Assembly: GCA_035222895.1 (NCBI GenBank)
Contig: JAVYIG010000866.1
Span: forward strand, 186,001 to 250,000
Length of the DNA: 64,000 bases
Direction: 5' to 3'
Source: Strongylocentrotus droebachiensis
Taxonomy: Eukaryota > Echinodermata > Echinoidea > Camarodonta > Strongylocentrotidae
Position numbers and translations under genes: made by a program. Positions 24,390 to 35,552 of this stretch are shown here, piece by piece. The notes beneath the pieces were generated by a model. That model searched no databases. It was not told the origin of the DNA and worked only from the letters and a program-made list of their open reading frames with translations. The first letter of the stretch is position 1. Each line of letters opens with the position of its first letter.

Positions 24390-25504
24390 ATGAAACAACA
24401 GTAACTAACATCATAAATTATATTACATAACATGACTCATTATTGTTTTAATAAAGTAATTTTATTGTTCATATCATGCTTGGTAAAAATTCCACATTTA
24501 TACAGTTATAAAACTTAAAGGGTTTTCATCAGTTTAAAGTAAGAAGAAATAAACAAACGCGTAGTTTTGTGGAAAATGGGAGACACAATACAAATTTGTT
24601 GAACTTTTGGATGCCGAGATTATAAATGATAAAGAGAATCTTCCATAGACAGTACAGTTATATTCGATGCCGTTCCGTATGAACTATAGCCGATTTATTT
24701 TTAATAAAATATTAAAAATACCTCTTTGTTTTCCATATTAGTGATCCAGCAGCTTAAGTTCCATTAGGCCTAAACGTGTATTGCCCTCCCTTTACAAAAA
24801 AAGTTAAGACTCTAGAAAAGTTGTTTGCAGTATTTTTTTAGATACAAAACAATAAGAGCATTACCCCTTTTATGACAAACACAGCATGACCGCTTTGCAA
24901 GTTGTCTCACATCATTAGCATTATCGACATTCAAAATTTCTTAACGTTTTTATTTTTTCCCCCTTTTTCTGAAACCTTCGTAAAATGTTTCTTTAAATTG
25001 TCTGTTTCCACCAACATGACCAAAGCCAACTTAATAACGTGTGTTATTATCCTCCCTTTTCAGTGGCAGATGACGGGATGGTAGTATTCATTTTAATCTT
25101 TTTTTATTGTGATATTTGTTTAGCCAGGCTTTAAAAAACATTCAAATGATTTCACAATAATGAAAGTAACACATTTCACGATGGAAAAATAAGCAACAAA
25201 AATCTCTACAGGAAATCGCTAACGGCATTCATTCATTAATCGATATCTAACGAGCTTTAATAAAATATGCATGGTTAAACTTCATCCCAAATTGAACAAA
25301 AATGATATATAAAATCATGCATAGATTTACTAAACAGCCTGTAGTATGACGTCTTAACTTGATATCAAGGCAAAATACATTATACTTTCCGCAATTCCTT
25401 TATCATCCACATTTAGTCTGTCTTATCTTTTTGAACCCCTTCCTTTTGAGCTTGGAACAAGAAGATAATTTTTATTTCAGTCTTTGAATAGTAAAGATAC
25501 ATAC
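24390..25504. other. Intronic AT-rich DNA
   Basis: Intron between two NLR LRR exons. No repeat, exon or regulatory motif could be supported. Confidence 0.5.
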
Positions 25505-25636
25505 AAGTGTCTCTCCATCGTCCATGTCAACTGGTCTGATATTCGTCAAGCTGAGTGACTGGAGGCGTGGTAGCGAGAGAATGGAGTGTAGTCGACATGG
25601 AGTTATGGAAACATCCCCCATACTAAGTGTCTGGAT
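25505..25636 (-). CDS. NLR gene, 132-bp LRR exon
   Basis: Exactly 44 codons between acceptor ATTGTCTTTCCACAG and donor GTATGT, phase 0 on both sides. It reads IQTLSMGDVSITPCRLHSIL then SLPRLQSLSLTNIRPVDMDD, with two LRR-type strands (IQTLSMGDV and LQSLSLTNI). It links the duplicated exon array on its right with the C-terminal exons on its left. Confidence 0.8.
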
Positions 25637-25887
25637 CTGTGGAAAGACAATTTATCAGTTCAAACCAAAGTAGAATTCACGATGCTATCTAATTATTATT
25701 TTTACTAAAATAAACACCTTCTTTTAAATCGAAGTTTAACTCAGATGAATCTGCATCTCAGTAACTTTATCATTTACTAAGTCTGATTATTCCGTCTCTA
25801 TTTCTGCTATAGTTCAAATGAATCAACATCTAATAATTAAAAACAAAGCATTTTAATACGCATGGCATGATTTAATTCAATAGAGGT

Positions 25888-26753
25888 TGTAGCAGAAGCA
25901 TCTTTGACTTTGTTTAATTGGTCTTTCTTTATTGTTCCAATTCGTTGCTCCAAATGCTCCGTAAAAACTGTACAAATGAAAATAGATCGAACGGATCATA
26001 AATCAACAGTTCATGAATATACATATTATGCCTAGAGAAAACCTGGTGACTCGTATCAATAATATGCACCTTACAGCTAATTAACCCTTTGTTTTAACCT
26101 TTGTTTTAGCTCTTTTCCTTATCTCACACATTAACTTGTACTGCATATAAACTAAACACAATTCTAACTGTTTGTTACTACCAGTACATATATGCTTAAT
26201 TGAATTAAGTCAGACTTTTGACATACATCCTTTGTATCACTTCTGTTCATAATTACAGCATGTATCTTTATAACTAAACCATCCATTACTTATCAATATA
26301 AACTTGTATAAATCATATAACAACTTTCCCATATTATGCACCCCAAGTACTCATCTTTGTACATTAACTCAAACTAGGCAATCTTTGTTTACATTCTTGC
26401 ATACGTGTACCTTTCATTCGCATGCCGTAGTGTACATTACATAACAATAACATTCGGTATGTGAGCCGACCGTCTCGGCTACTGTGCAATGTAAGTTACA
26501 TCCATGTAATGTACACAGCGAATTAGGTGCGAATGAAAGGTACTTTATCATAGAATATCGCATCATTACTGCATTTATATACAACATTCATCACATATCA
26601 TCATTACATACCTTCATTCTGCCTTCTTAAGTGATCTAACATCATATTACACAAGGATGCCTCCAATATCAATAGATTTCATCCACTGGAAACCAAAAAG
26701 GGTGCCATTTCTTTACACGAATTTAGTAGCCTCCAGATGGCGCTAAACATAAA
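25888..26753 (-). repeat. BEL/Pao 3' LTR (left copy)
   Basis: 866 bases, TGTAGCAGAAGC... to ...GGCGCTAAACATAAA on the plus strand. It matches 31486-32351 at a constant offset of 5598, so no indels separate them. It contains an imperfect hairpin with arms 26407-26442 and 26504-26543 (GTACCTTTCATTCGCA and complement). Confidence 0.9.
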
Positions 26754-28001
26754 TATAATCAATCTACTTGATCGACTTAATAAAATGAATTCATATCAAT
26801 CACTGAAACATGGCTCCTTTAAATTATTCTAAAATTTACTAAACAATCGATTGACATTATCAAGGAATTACCTATCCCTTCTATCCTATTTACTGAATAT
26901 AGTTCAGCACTCTTTATGAAAATGTCTAACCTTTGCAATATCGATGACAACAATATAAATTATATATTTATATCTCTGTCTTGAGATTAGTTTCAAAAAT
27001 CACATAGGGCACATGATGCACTATATAAAACCATCAAATTTAAGTTCCCCGAATAGTATTAGCTTCAAAACACATTTACGTGGGAAATACCCGTTCTATC
27101 AGTATTACTGACTCGGCTTGTATTAAATTAGTCCATACACAAGGTTTCTTCAACAGCTATATAACAAATGTATCTGGCATGAACCAGAACCTATACTGTG
27201 CTATTTACATTACTGGATTTAACAAAATACCTTTAAATTCTTTGAACAGATTTTCGTCTCAATATGAGTCCATATGCAATTACTGATAAACACTGTTTTC
27301 ATGCTTTATCTAGAAATGTTATTTTACTAGTTTCACATTTACCGGTAAGCATGAATCTTAGTAGCTATGAGAAAACACAAAAACATGGCTTATGTTTTCA
27401 AAGTAGAAATGTTCACATTTAAATAAATATCACTTCATAGTGAAAAATGCTATAAATGCAATATAACCACTATACTACCAACAAATATCTGGAATTTAGC
27501 AATTTTTAGCCAAAAAATAAATTCCCCTTCTTGGAATGTGATAGCCACTTAATCACATAAACATGGACATTTCAGTGGATTAACATGATAAATTGATTCA
27601 GAGATTACTAGAACTGACCTGTGAAGAAATAAATGGATATTAGACAAATACATAACAACACATGTATAAATTTAAATGCATTGCAGTTTACAATGAAAGT
27701 TCTTTGTCTTTATGGAAAATTTGTCCAATTGCAATTTTCACAGTTCAATTAGTCTCAATTCAGGCAGCAGAGTCTGTAATAAATGAATTTGTATAGTCTC
27801 ACGTGCAGACCCTGAAGAAGCAAACAGCCTTCGTTCTAGACTGTTTCAAATAAACTTTTCTGGGGATAATGTAGATTAATTAGTCTTATCCACAGACTCA
27901 ATGTTTCAATAATTCCAGTCTTGACTAGAAATCTTGACTAGAAAAGGTCCTACCTAAATAACAAGTTTAACCCTATTAAACTAAATGGATTCCCCGCGAG
28001 A
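26754..28001 (-). other. BEL/Pao 3' non-coding internal region
   Basis: About 1.25 kb of AT-rich DNA between the ORF stop and the 3' LTR. No ORF or second insertion was recognised. Confidence 0.5.
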
Positions 28002-31000
28002 TTATGAAATGTCGGGTTCCTTGGCCGGGAATTCCTCTTGGTCTTCACGCGGTAACAGAAGCACCAGTTTGTGGATAGGACGCTCCAATTCTTGAAGAGG
28101 GTTCTTACGCTTACCACTATTACCTACTCTGGAGTCCCCCACAGCAAGTTTCACTTTGCGAATGTGTCCATCTTCAGATGGAAAGACTCTGATGACACGT
28201 GCTAGTGACCACTGGTTTCTGGGTGCATTCACGTCCTTCACAATGACAACGTCGCCGACTTCAGCTTCACGTTGTGGGTGAGTCCACTTCTGTCGGACTT
28301 GCAGGTTCTGAAGAAATTCCTTCTTCCAGCGATTCCTGAACTCCAGAACTTTATGAGATGCTGCACTCTTGGCTTGAAGAGCTGTGAAACAACGAAGTGC
28401 TTGAATGAATGAGTCGTAGTCAAGCTCTAGATGACTATCTTTCTTGATTTGACGCCTTTTCTTTCTTTCAAGCAGACTCTGGTTCTTCTGGATAGATTTC
28501 AGGATCTGAATTTCATCTTCAGAGGCTTTCTTCTGATCGTGCTTTAGAATTTCAATCTCTGCTAGATGAAGATCCTGCACAGTAACACCCCTTTTGGTTG
28601 TTGGGTAGTCACTTGCTTTCTTATCACGCCTGTCTTTACAATGTACTCTATCAGCGGCGTCAGTTAATCTCATGTAAGTACATTGACCATACCCTGTTGT
28701 ACTTGCATCTGCGAAGTGATGATACTGTACCGACTTCACGGCCTCGAGTTCAGCAGGCTTGTGACATCTAGGGATAGAGAGTGATTGAAGTTCCAGTATG
28801 TCTATTCTCCATTTCTTCCATCTTTCTCGCAGAACATCTGGAAGCAGATCATCCCAGTCTGCTGTCAGCTTACACAATGTCTGGAGAATCTGCTTCCCTA
28901 TAAGCACAACTGGTGCCAACAGTTCTAAGGGGTCATAAATAGACATGACTGTGGAAAGTATCCCTCGCCTGGTTAGGGGCTTGTCCTGAAGTGTGATTCT
29001 GAAGTTGAATGCATCGGATTCGACACACCCTTGTACACCAAGAGCTCGCTCTAGAGGTAAATCATCATGATGCAGGTTAATCTCTCTGACATTCTTTACC
29101 CTGTCTTCCTCTGGAACAGTCTTCAGTACCTCTCTTGAATTGACAGCTTGTGATAATTCTGCTCCTTCATCCTTTCTATCAAGGAAATCAGCTTCCATCA
29201 ATCTCGTCACTCTTGCAGGGGTGATCTCCTCCTCTACTGATGTGTTATGAGCGAACAACACATCCTTGTTTACTGTCCTTAGCTCAGCAGAAATCTCACA
29301 GGCTGTCAATCGATGACTTACACCGACGGGATCATAAGCATACTTGTGTTCATCTTCCTTCACAGTACCCAGGATGCTCCATCCAAGGTCCGTCCTTAGA
29401 CCATACTGACCATTATCATCAGCAGGAGGGATGACATCTCTTTGTATGAGTGCCCTTGCACAGTCGTATCCAATCAATAAACCAACTTCACAACTTTGCA
29501 GGGGCATGAGATGATGTGAAATCTTGGATAAGTGAGGGATTCTCATTGCCATCTCTGGAGTGGGTATGTGATCATGGTTTGCTGGTATAAACCCTCTGGT
29601 GTAGGTTGTCGGGAGAGCAATCCGTTGTTCTCCATCAAATGATCGGATGGTCAGACCCTCTATGCGTTCACTTGGTACTCTTTCATCCATAGCAGACATC
29701 GTTGAAAGGAGAAGACTGACAGGAACTCCCTGCAGATTCATCTCATCCTTGGTTTTCTCTAACATGAAAGTGGTGTCAGATTGGGTGTCTATTAATGCAT
29801 ACACCATTCGTTCATCTGATATGGTTGGATGAGATAACCAAACAGGAACTATCATCGTGCTCTTCCTGGTGGTCAATCTACTAGTACCGGTAGGTTGCTG
29901 ACTAAATGAAGCATGAGACCATGACGTCTGAGTTTCCATGGGTCTGTCTTCTACATTTGTCTCCGTCTTTGGTTCTGGTTTCTTCCTATCTTCATGGAGA
30001 CAAGATGGATGTCGCCTTTGACAAATGATACAGGTACTTCTCCATTTACAATTCATGGACATGTGGCCTGCCTTCAAGCATCCATAGCATAGACCCTTCT
30101 CTCTTATGTACCTTTTACGATCTGTCATGTCCTTTGCTGCAAATTCACTGCATTCTTCTAGGAGGTGATCCTTCTTACACAGGTAGCAGGAGCGTTGAAT
30201 ATTTCTCCTCTCCCTCTGTCTCTTGTTGTCTGTATTGGAAGATGTAACATTGGTGTTGAGAGTTCTAACATCTGGTACAGGCTTCAGGTGGTGTAGAGAT
30301 GTGATTGGATAACATGCTATCTTAGCCTCTTCATCTATGAACCTCACAAATACTTGAAAGGGAGGAAACTGTCCTTTCATCTCTGTCCATCCGATGACCT
30401 TACGTGACCATCTCATCACAAGCCAGTCTGGTAATTTGGCTAAAAGCTTCTGATTTTCCCTCTCATCGTTTAGGTGGTGTAGATTTCCAATCCTATCCAT
30501 TGCAGTGACACATTGGTGGAGAAAATCAGCTAGGTTTCTTAGACCAAGTGCATCTTTCGAAGAAATCTTAGGCCATCTGTCTAGCTTGTCTCTGAAAGCA
30601 TTTGCTATAATGAAAGAATCTCCATACCTCTGCTTAAGAGCTGCCAGTGCTTCTAGATAAGCTCTCTCATCTCCAATGAGTGCATATCCTCTCACAAGTT
30701 CCAAGGGCTGGTCTTTGAGATACTTCTGCAAGTAGAAGAAACGATCCATAGGCTGTATACCGCTTTGTTCAATGAGAACATCAAATGCATGCTTCCATGC
30801 TGGGTAAGTCAATGGATCTCCTGCAAAGATTGCTGGTTCTGGTAAAGGAAGCCTCGTCATCCTCATCTGTTCAACCAGAAATCTCATCGTCTCAGCTTGA
30901 ACATTCTGCATACTGTCTAACTTGGGTTGACTAACTTGACTTACTGCTTCAACTTCTTCCTGGATGGCGTTCACCTGGATGTCGTTCACCCAGTCCTGGC

Positions 31001-31427
31001 AATCCTGTAGCTCCTGCGGTTCAACAGGATGAGACTTCTTCGACTTCTTAGATGAAGTTCGAGATGAGGGTCTAAGGGCTATCAATACATCAAGAGTCTG
31101 TTTCATGATGTTGTTGTGTGCTGTTTCAACCTCATCTAGCCTGTCATCACTGCTGTCTTCAATTTTCGCAGTTGCTCTAAGTGTAGCCAACTCTTCTTGG
31201 GTGTTTATCAGTTTGTCTATAGTACTTTGTAGAGCATCTCTGGTCTCCTGTACTGTCGACGCTTCGCTTTCATCACCAAGTAAAACTCGCAACTTGTTTG
31301 CGGTTCTATTCCAGGACTTAATACAGCTGTCAAACTCTTTGGATTTAAGTTCCACTTGCCATTGTAGTCCTTTCTCTGTGGGCTTGGGTTCACGATGGGG
31401 TCTACTTTCACCTTCAGTCTCAGCCAT
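28002..31427 (-). CDS. BEL/Pao Gag-protease fused to Pao tail
   Basis: One open frame of 1141 residues. In order: an N-terminal coiled/charged region (1-185), a Gag-like DUF1759 region (about 190-385), cysteine/histidine knuckles (CYLCKKDHLLEEC from 414, CYGCLKAGHMSMNC from 447, a third at 466-477), and a retropepsin-like DUF1758 domain with LIDTQSDTTF (about 545-554). Then DLGWSILG marks the usual approach to the reverse transcriptase, but the frame passes to ERALGVQGC and the Pao/A17 block (TVMSIYDPLELLAPVVLIGK). After FADASTTGYGQC it jumps to the C-terminal DUF5641 block (RNRWKKEFLQNLQVRQKW, VGDVVIVKD). Full BEL/Pao polyproteins are usually much longer, so two internal stretches are missing while the frame stays open. 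It cannot move on its own. Confidence 0.9.
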   Translation of the reverse strand: MAETEGESRPHREPKPTEKGLQWQVELKSKEFDSCIKSWNRTANKLRVLLGDESEASTVQETRDALQSTIDKLINTQEELATLRATAKIEDSSDDRLDEVETAHNNIMKQTLDVLIALRPSSRTSSKKSKKSHPVEPQELQDCQDWVNDIQVNAIQEEVEAVSQVSQPKLDSMQNVQAETMRFLVEQMRMTRLPLPEPAIFAGDPLTYPAWKHAFDVLIEQSGIQPMDRFFYLQKYLKDQPLELVRGYALIGDERAYLEALAALKQRYGDSFIIANAFRDKLDRWPKISSKDALGLRNLADFLHQCVTAMDRIGNLHHLNDERENQKLLAKLPDWLVMRWSRKVIGWTEMKGQFPPFQVFVRFIDEEAKIACYPITSLHHLKPVPDVRTLNTNVTSSNTDNKRQRERRNIQRSCYLCKKDHLLEECSEFAAKDMTDRKRYIREKGLCYGCLKAGHMSMNCKWRSTCIICQRRHPSCLHEDRKKPEPKTETNVEDRPMETQTSWSHASFSQQPTGTSRLTTRKSTMIVPVWLSHPTISDERMVYALIDTQSDTTFMLEKTKDEMNLQGVPVSLLLSTMSAMDERVPSERIEGLTIRSFDGEQRIALPTTYTRGFIPANHDHIPTPEMAMRIPHLSKISHHLMPLQSCEVGLLIGYDCARALIQRDVIPPADDNGQYGLRTDLGWSILGTVKEDEHKYAYDPVGVSHRLTACEISAELRTVNKDVLFAHNTSVEEEITPARVTRLMEADFLDRKDEGAELSQAVNSREVLKTVPEEDRVKNVREINLHHDDLPLERALGVQGCVESDAFNFRITLQDKPLTRRGILSTVMSIYDPLELLAPVVLIGKQILQTLCKLTADWDDLLPDVLRERWKKWRIDILELQSLSIPRCHKPAELEAVKSVQYHHFADASTTGYGQCTYMRLTDAADRVHCKDRRDKKASDYPTTKRGVTVQDLHLAEIEILKHDQKKASEDEIQILKSIQKNQSLLERKKRRQIKKDSHLELDYDSFIQALRCFTALQAKSAASHKVLEFRNRWKKEFLQNLQVRQKWTHPQREAEVGDVVIVKDVNAPRNQWSLARVIRVFPSEDGHIRKVKLAVGDSRVGNSGKRKNPLQELERPIHKLVLLLPREDQEEFPAKEPDIS

Positions 31428-31485
31428 GATGTATAGCTCTCTTTCAGTTGACGTGGAGACGTCTAGACGTAAAAGAAGTTTTTAC

Positions 31486-32376
31486 TGTAGCAGAAGCATC
31501 TTTGACTTTGTTTAATTGGTCTTTCTTTATTGTTCCAATTCGTTGCTCCAAATGCTCCGTAAAAACTGTACAAATGAAAATAGATCGAACGGATCATAAA
31601 TCAACAGTTCATGAATATACATATTATGCCTAGAGAAAACCTGGTGACTCGTATCAATAATATGCACCTTACAGCTAATTAACCCTTTGTTTTAACCTTT
31701 GTTTTAGCTCTTTTCCTTATCTCACACATTAACTTGTACTGCATATAAACTAAACACAATTCTAACTGTTTGTTACTACCAGTACATATATGCTTAATTG
31801 AATTAAGTCAGACTTTTGACATACATCCTTTGTATCACTTCTGTTCATAATTACAGCATGTATCTTTATAACTAAACCATCCATTACTTATCAATATAAA
31901 CTTGTATAAATCATATAACAACTTTCCCATATTATGCACCCCAAGTACTCATCTTTGTACATTAACTCAAACTAGGCAATCTTTGTTTACATTCTTGCAT
32001 ACGTGTACCTTTCATTCGCATGCCGTAGTGTACATTACATAACAATAACATTCGGTATGTGAGCCGACCGTCTCGGCTACTGTGCAATGTAAGTTACATC
32101 CATGTAATGTACACAGCGAATTAGGTGCGAATGAAAGGTACTTTATCATAGAATATCGCATCATTACTGCATTTATATACAACATTCATCACATATCATC
32201 ATTACATACCTTCATTCTGCCTTCTTAAGTGATCTAACATCATATTACACAAGGATGCCTCCAATATCAATAGATTTCATCCACTGGAAACCAAAAAGGG
32301 TGCCATTTCTTTACACGAATTTAGTAGCCTCCAGATGGCGCTAAACATAAACAAAGTCAAAGATGCTTCTGCTACA
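31486..32376 (-). repeat. BEL/Pao 5' LTR with inverted terminal extension
   Basis: Carries the 866-base repeat (31486-32351). Its outer end, 32348-32376, is a 29-base exact inverted copy of the sequence that begins each LTR on the plus strand (TGTAGCAGAAGCATCTTTGA onward). The left LTR lacks this end at its inner boundary. The target duplication GAGGT lies outside it, so the extension was present at insertion or formed during it. Confidence 0.85.
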
Positions 32377-32381
32377 GAGGT

Positions 32382-33894
32382 ATCTTTTTTATCAATGGGA
32401 TGACATTACATCAAAATAATATCTTCAAGAGAGTGTGTTATACTTTTTCCCATTTGTTTTCAGTAGGCTCAATCCATCTGTTTCTTTCAACGTGGATTAG
32501 TAAGCAATTTATGAATTATTCTAAATTCACTAGATACAAAAGGACACTCGCATGAATACATAATTGCTTCAGATATGTGATACATCGTTTATTGGACAGC
32601 CACATGAGTTGATATTGTGCATGCCATATTGTTGATATCAGGTATATTTTACAAGAAAATTGTGAGAACAGTCTTAGGCAATAGTTGTTACCTGATAACG
32701 TGGTCATGTGGACTAAGGTTAAAATCAGTTATATCATGAATTTATCACATTAATCGGTTCTTAATTCTTTGTAAACGAAAATACATTATGATCCAAATAC
32801 TCGTGCATGGTAACATAAATTATTTATCTACTGTTACAAACGATTAGTTAAGGAAAACATCAGAAGTATTTTTCATTTGATTATTTTAGTTAATCAATTT
32901 TTTATGAATTAATTACCTTTATCTATAAAATCGAAGGGATGAACACCGCGGTATTATGTTTGGTTGTTCATGGTAGGCCTATTAGATGATCTAACATTTC
33001 TACATTACCCAATAGTAACAAATAACCGTCTGTCTATAGTCAATAATGATAACTATAAACAAGTAATGTATTGAAAACATGTGTGTTTGAAATAAAAATC
33101 CTAGTGATTTTTAAGATATATATATATTTTAAATTCCATATTTACATTTAGTGAGGGTCATCATTCTCCTTAAATGAGGTTTTCATTTTCATTCCTTTAA
33201 AAAATGGGCAAACATTCTAATATCTCTATCTGATTATATAAAGATCTAAGAAATTGCCAAGAAAGATCAAGAAATAATAAATACAAGAAAACAGTTTACG
33301 AGAAAAACAGGGGCTGAGAAAGCGAAAGACAGAGAGCTTGAGAGAGAATGAGAGAGAGAGAGAGAGAGAGAGGGGCATAGATGATAGACATATATAGAGA
33401 GATAGAGATGGAGAAAAAAAGACCAAGAGATAATTGGGTGTGATAAAAAGAAGAAAGACGAGATGAATAAAAACAAACAAATGTAATTAATTATAGTTAG
33501 TTAGAAAAGAGAAACCGTGTCTTTTCAAGCAAAATAAGAGTGTTATATCCGTCTATTTACAATGCACATGTAAAGTTTACTTCTTGCGACTATTGACAAA
33601 TTTAAATGATTTCTAAAAATAGAATGCGAAATAAATATTACAGAATAAGTCGTTTTATACACACTTTCTATGAATCTATACCATTTTGACACCAAAGATC
33701 ATTCTAGTCACATGATTTGTTTCCCTGTAAGCATGGCCAAACTATTATATTGATATGAGAGTGCTCGTTTATGATGTGAATAAAAGATTTCTTTTTAAAA
33801 AGTGTGAAAATACAGTTTCCCCAAAAGTTGATTTTGAAGAATGCAAAACTATTTGGAACAAATCTTTTCCAATTGAAATCTTGTTTGGATATAC
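32382..33894. other. Intronic DNA with AG microsatellite
   Basis: AT-rich intron. An (AG)n tract at about 33330-33375 marks the start of the duplicated-unit sequence that carries the LRR exons. No exon was found before 33895. Confidence 0.5.
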
Positions 33895-34059
33895 CTTTGA
33901 TTTTGATGCCTCATCGGCCATCGTCGAATAGAACTCATCACTCTGCTTCACACCGAACAGGTTCAGTGATCGAAGATTTGGCATAGAGCAGAGACCTCTC
34001 GCATAATGAGAGGATGCAGCAGAAACCAGATCTGCGTTTATGTGCTGTAGCTTCTCAAC
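33895..34059 (-). CDS. NLR gene, duplicated LRR exon (array copy 5)
   Basis: 165 bases, 55 codons, phase 0 at both ends. Acceptor: TCCTATCACATCACCAG; donor: GTATATCC. The exon encodes VEKLQHINADLVSAASSHYA...RSLNLFGVKQSDEFYSTMADEASKSK. It is the last of five array members in gene order. At the second hydrophobic position of the strand it has Gln (VKQSDEF) where the others have Leu. The ATG further upstream belongs to the intron. Confidence 0.85.
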
Positions 34060-34586
34060 CTGGTGATGTGATAGGACAGGTTGAATAGAGTGAACAGTAT
34101 CATCAAGTATAGACGACATGTAAAGTATTTTTCAGCGTCATTAATGTAAAATCATAAACCTCTAATTAACTTTTAAAGCAAGACAAAGAGAGAGAGAGAG
34201 AGGGGGGGGGGGGGGTTACAAATAAAAGGGGAAATGGAAGTGTTATATTCGTCTATTTACAATGCACATGTAGAATTAGTATAAAGGGACTATTCGCAAA
34301 CTATAAGTACTTTCTTTTAAAAAAAAGCAACATATTTTAGGATAAATTATTTTATACTCGCTCTTTACTTAATCTATATCATTGTTACAACAAACTTTTG
34401 TTCTATTCACATAATTGTTTTCCTTGTCAATATAGCCACACGAATATGAGAGTGCTCGTGACTTATGTTTACAAAGAATTTCTTTTTTAAGTGTGAAAAT
34501 ACAGTTACCCCAATTATGTTGAATTTGAAGAAAGCACAAATATTTCGAAACAAATTGTTTCCAATAGAAATCGTGTTTGGGTATAC

Positions 34587-34751
34587 CTTTGATTTTGATG
34601 CCTCAGTGGCCATCGTCGAGTAGAACTCATCACTCAGCTTCACACTGGTCAGAACCAGTGATCGAAGATTTGACATAGAGCAGAGACCTCTCGCGAATTG
34701 AGAGGATGCAGCAGAACCCAGACCTGCGTTCCGGTGCTTTAGCTCCTCAAT
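34587..34751 (-). CDS. NLR gene, duplicated LRR exon (array copy 4)
   Basis: 165 bases, phase 0-0. The exon encodes IEELKHRNAGLGSAASSQFA...RSLVLTSVKLSDEFYSTMATEASKSK. Acceptor ends in AAATCACCAG and the donor is GTATACCC. The flanking intron matches that of the exon at 40754-40918 more closely than that of its immediate neighbour, suggesting unequal exchange between units. Confidence 0.85.
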
Positions 34752-35237
34752 CTGGTGATTTACCAGGACAGATAGAAAAGAGTAAATAGTATTATCAAGT
34801 GTAGACGACATGTCTGATTAAAATATTTGTCAGCGTCATTAATGTAAAATCATAAACCTCTAATTTAAAAATAAATAAATAATAATATGACAAATTTATA
34901 TAGCGCTTGTGACAAAAGTTTCAAAGCGCTGTACATGTACACAAAGCAAAATTACTTCAAACAAAAATCAATATTACTAACGGAATTAACATTACTCAAA
35001 TTACATAGAAAACAAAATATTACTAACATAGCTTAACAAATTATCATTACTTAAATTAACAAGAAGATCAAATATTTCTAACATAACTTAACAAATTAAC
35101 ATTACTTTAAATGACCAAGAAGATCAAACATTACTAACATTATTAACACATTAAATTAACACATTATATCAGTAATAGCAATAATTTGAAAAGACATAAT
35201 GAAGGCATGGTAATATTTATTCGAACTTATTTTAGAG

Positions 35238-35552
35238 TTATTTTGGTTGCTTTTGGAATAGATGAGTTTTTAGATTCTTTTTGAAAATGCCAATGGTGGG
35301 TGAGTCCTGGATATGGGCGGGGAGATTGTTCCTAAGAGTGGGGGCACAGACTGAGAAGGCCCTGTCACCATAGCGGTTGTGGGTGCGAGGACCAAGTGCG
35401 AGCTGGGGTCTGGATGATGATCGAAGGTTCATGCCGGTAATCTGTTTGGGTGAGATCAGTTCAATCAGGTATGATGGTGTGCGATGATGGATGATGTTGA
35501 ACGTGATGAGAAGGATCTTGAATTGGATACGTTGGGGGGAATTAAGAGCCAA
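35238..35552 (-). pseudogene. LINE C-terminal segment
   Basis: Frame-shifted continuation of the reverse transcriptase. It has the CR1/L2-type tail with YGDRAFSVCAPTLRNNLPA and a terminal FKKNLKTHLF. In intact relatives this follows the RT without a break. Confidence 0.75.

Larger units (their letters stand above)
25888..32376 (-). mobile_element. Internally deleted BEL/Pao LTR retrotransposon
   Basis: A 6489-base element flanked by the 5-base duplication GAGGT (25883-25887 and 32377-32381), the length usual for BEL/Pao. It has long terminal direct repeats (25888-26753 and 31486-32351) and one minus-strand ORF of Gag, protease and Pao type. The ORF lacks the reverse-transcriptase catalytic core, most of RNase H and the integrase core. 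No tRNA primer-binding match starting TGG directly inside the 5' LTR and no polypurine tract before the 3' LTR were seen. The two LTR copies showed no difference by eye, so insertion is recent. It sits in an intron of the NLR gene in the same orientation. Confidence 0.9.

Noticed and set aside
33769-34119. Single-exon protein starting at the ATG before an LRR exon (and the similar frames at the other array copies)
   Set aside because: The ATG lies in the intron upstream of a conserved acceptor, and the frame continues past a conserved donor; the 165-bp exon explains the conservation.
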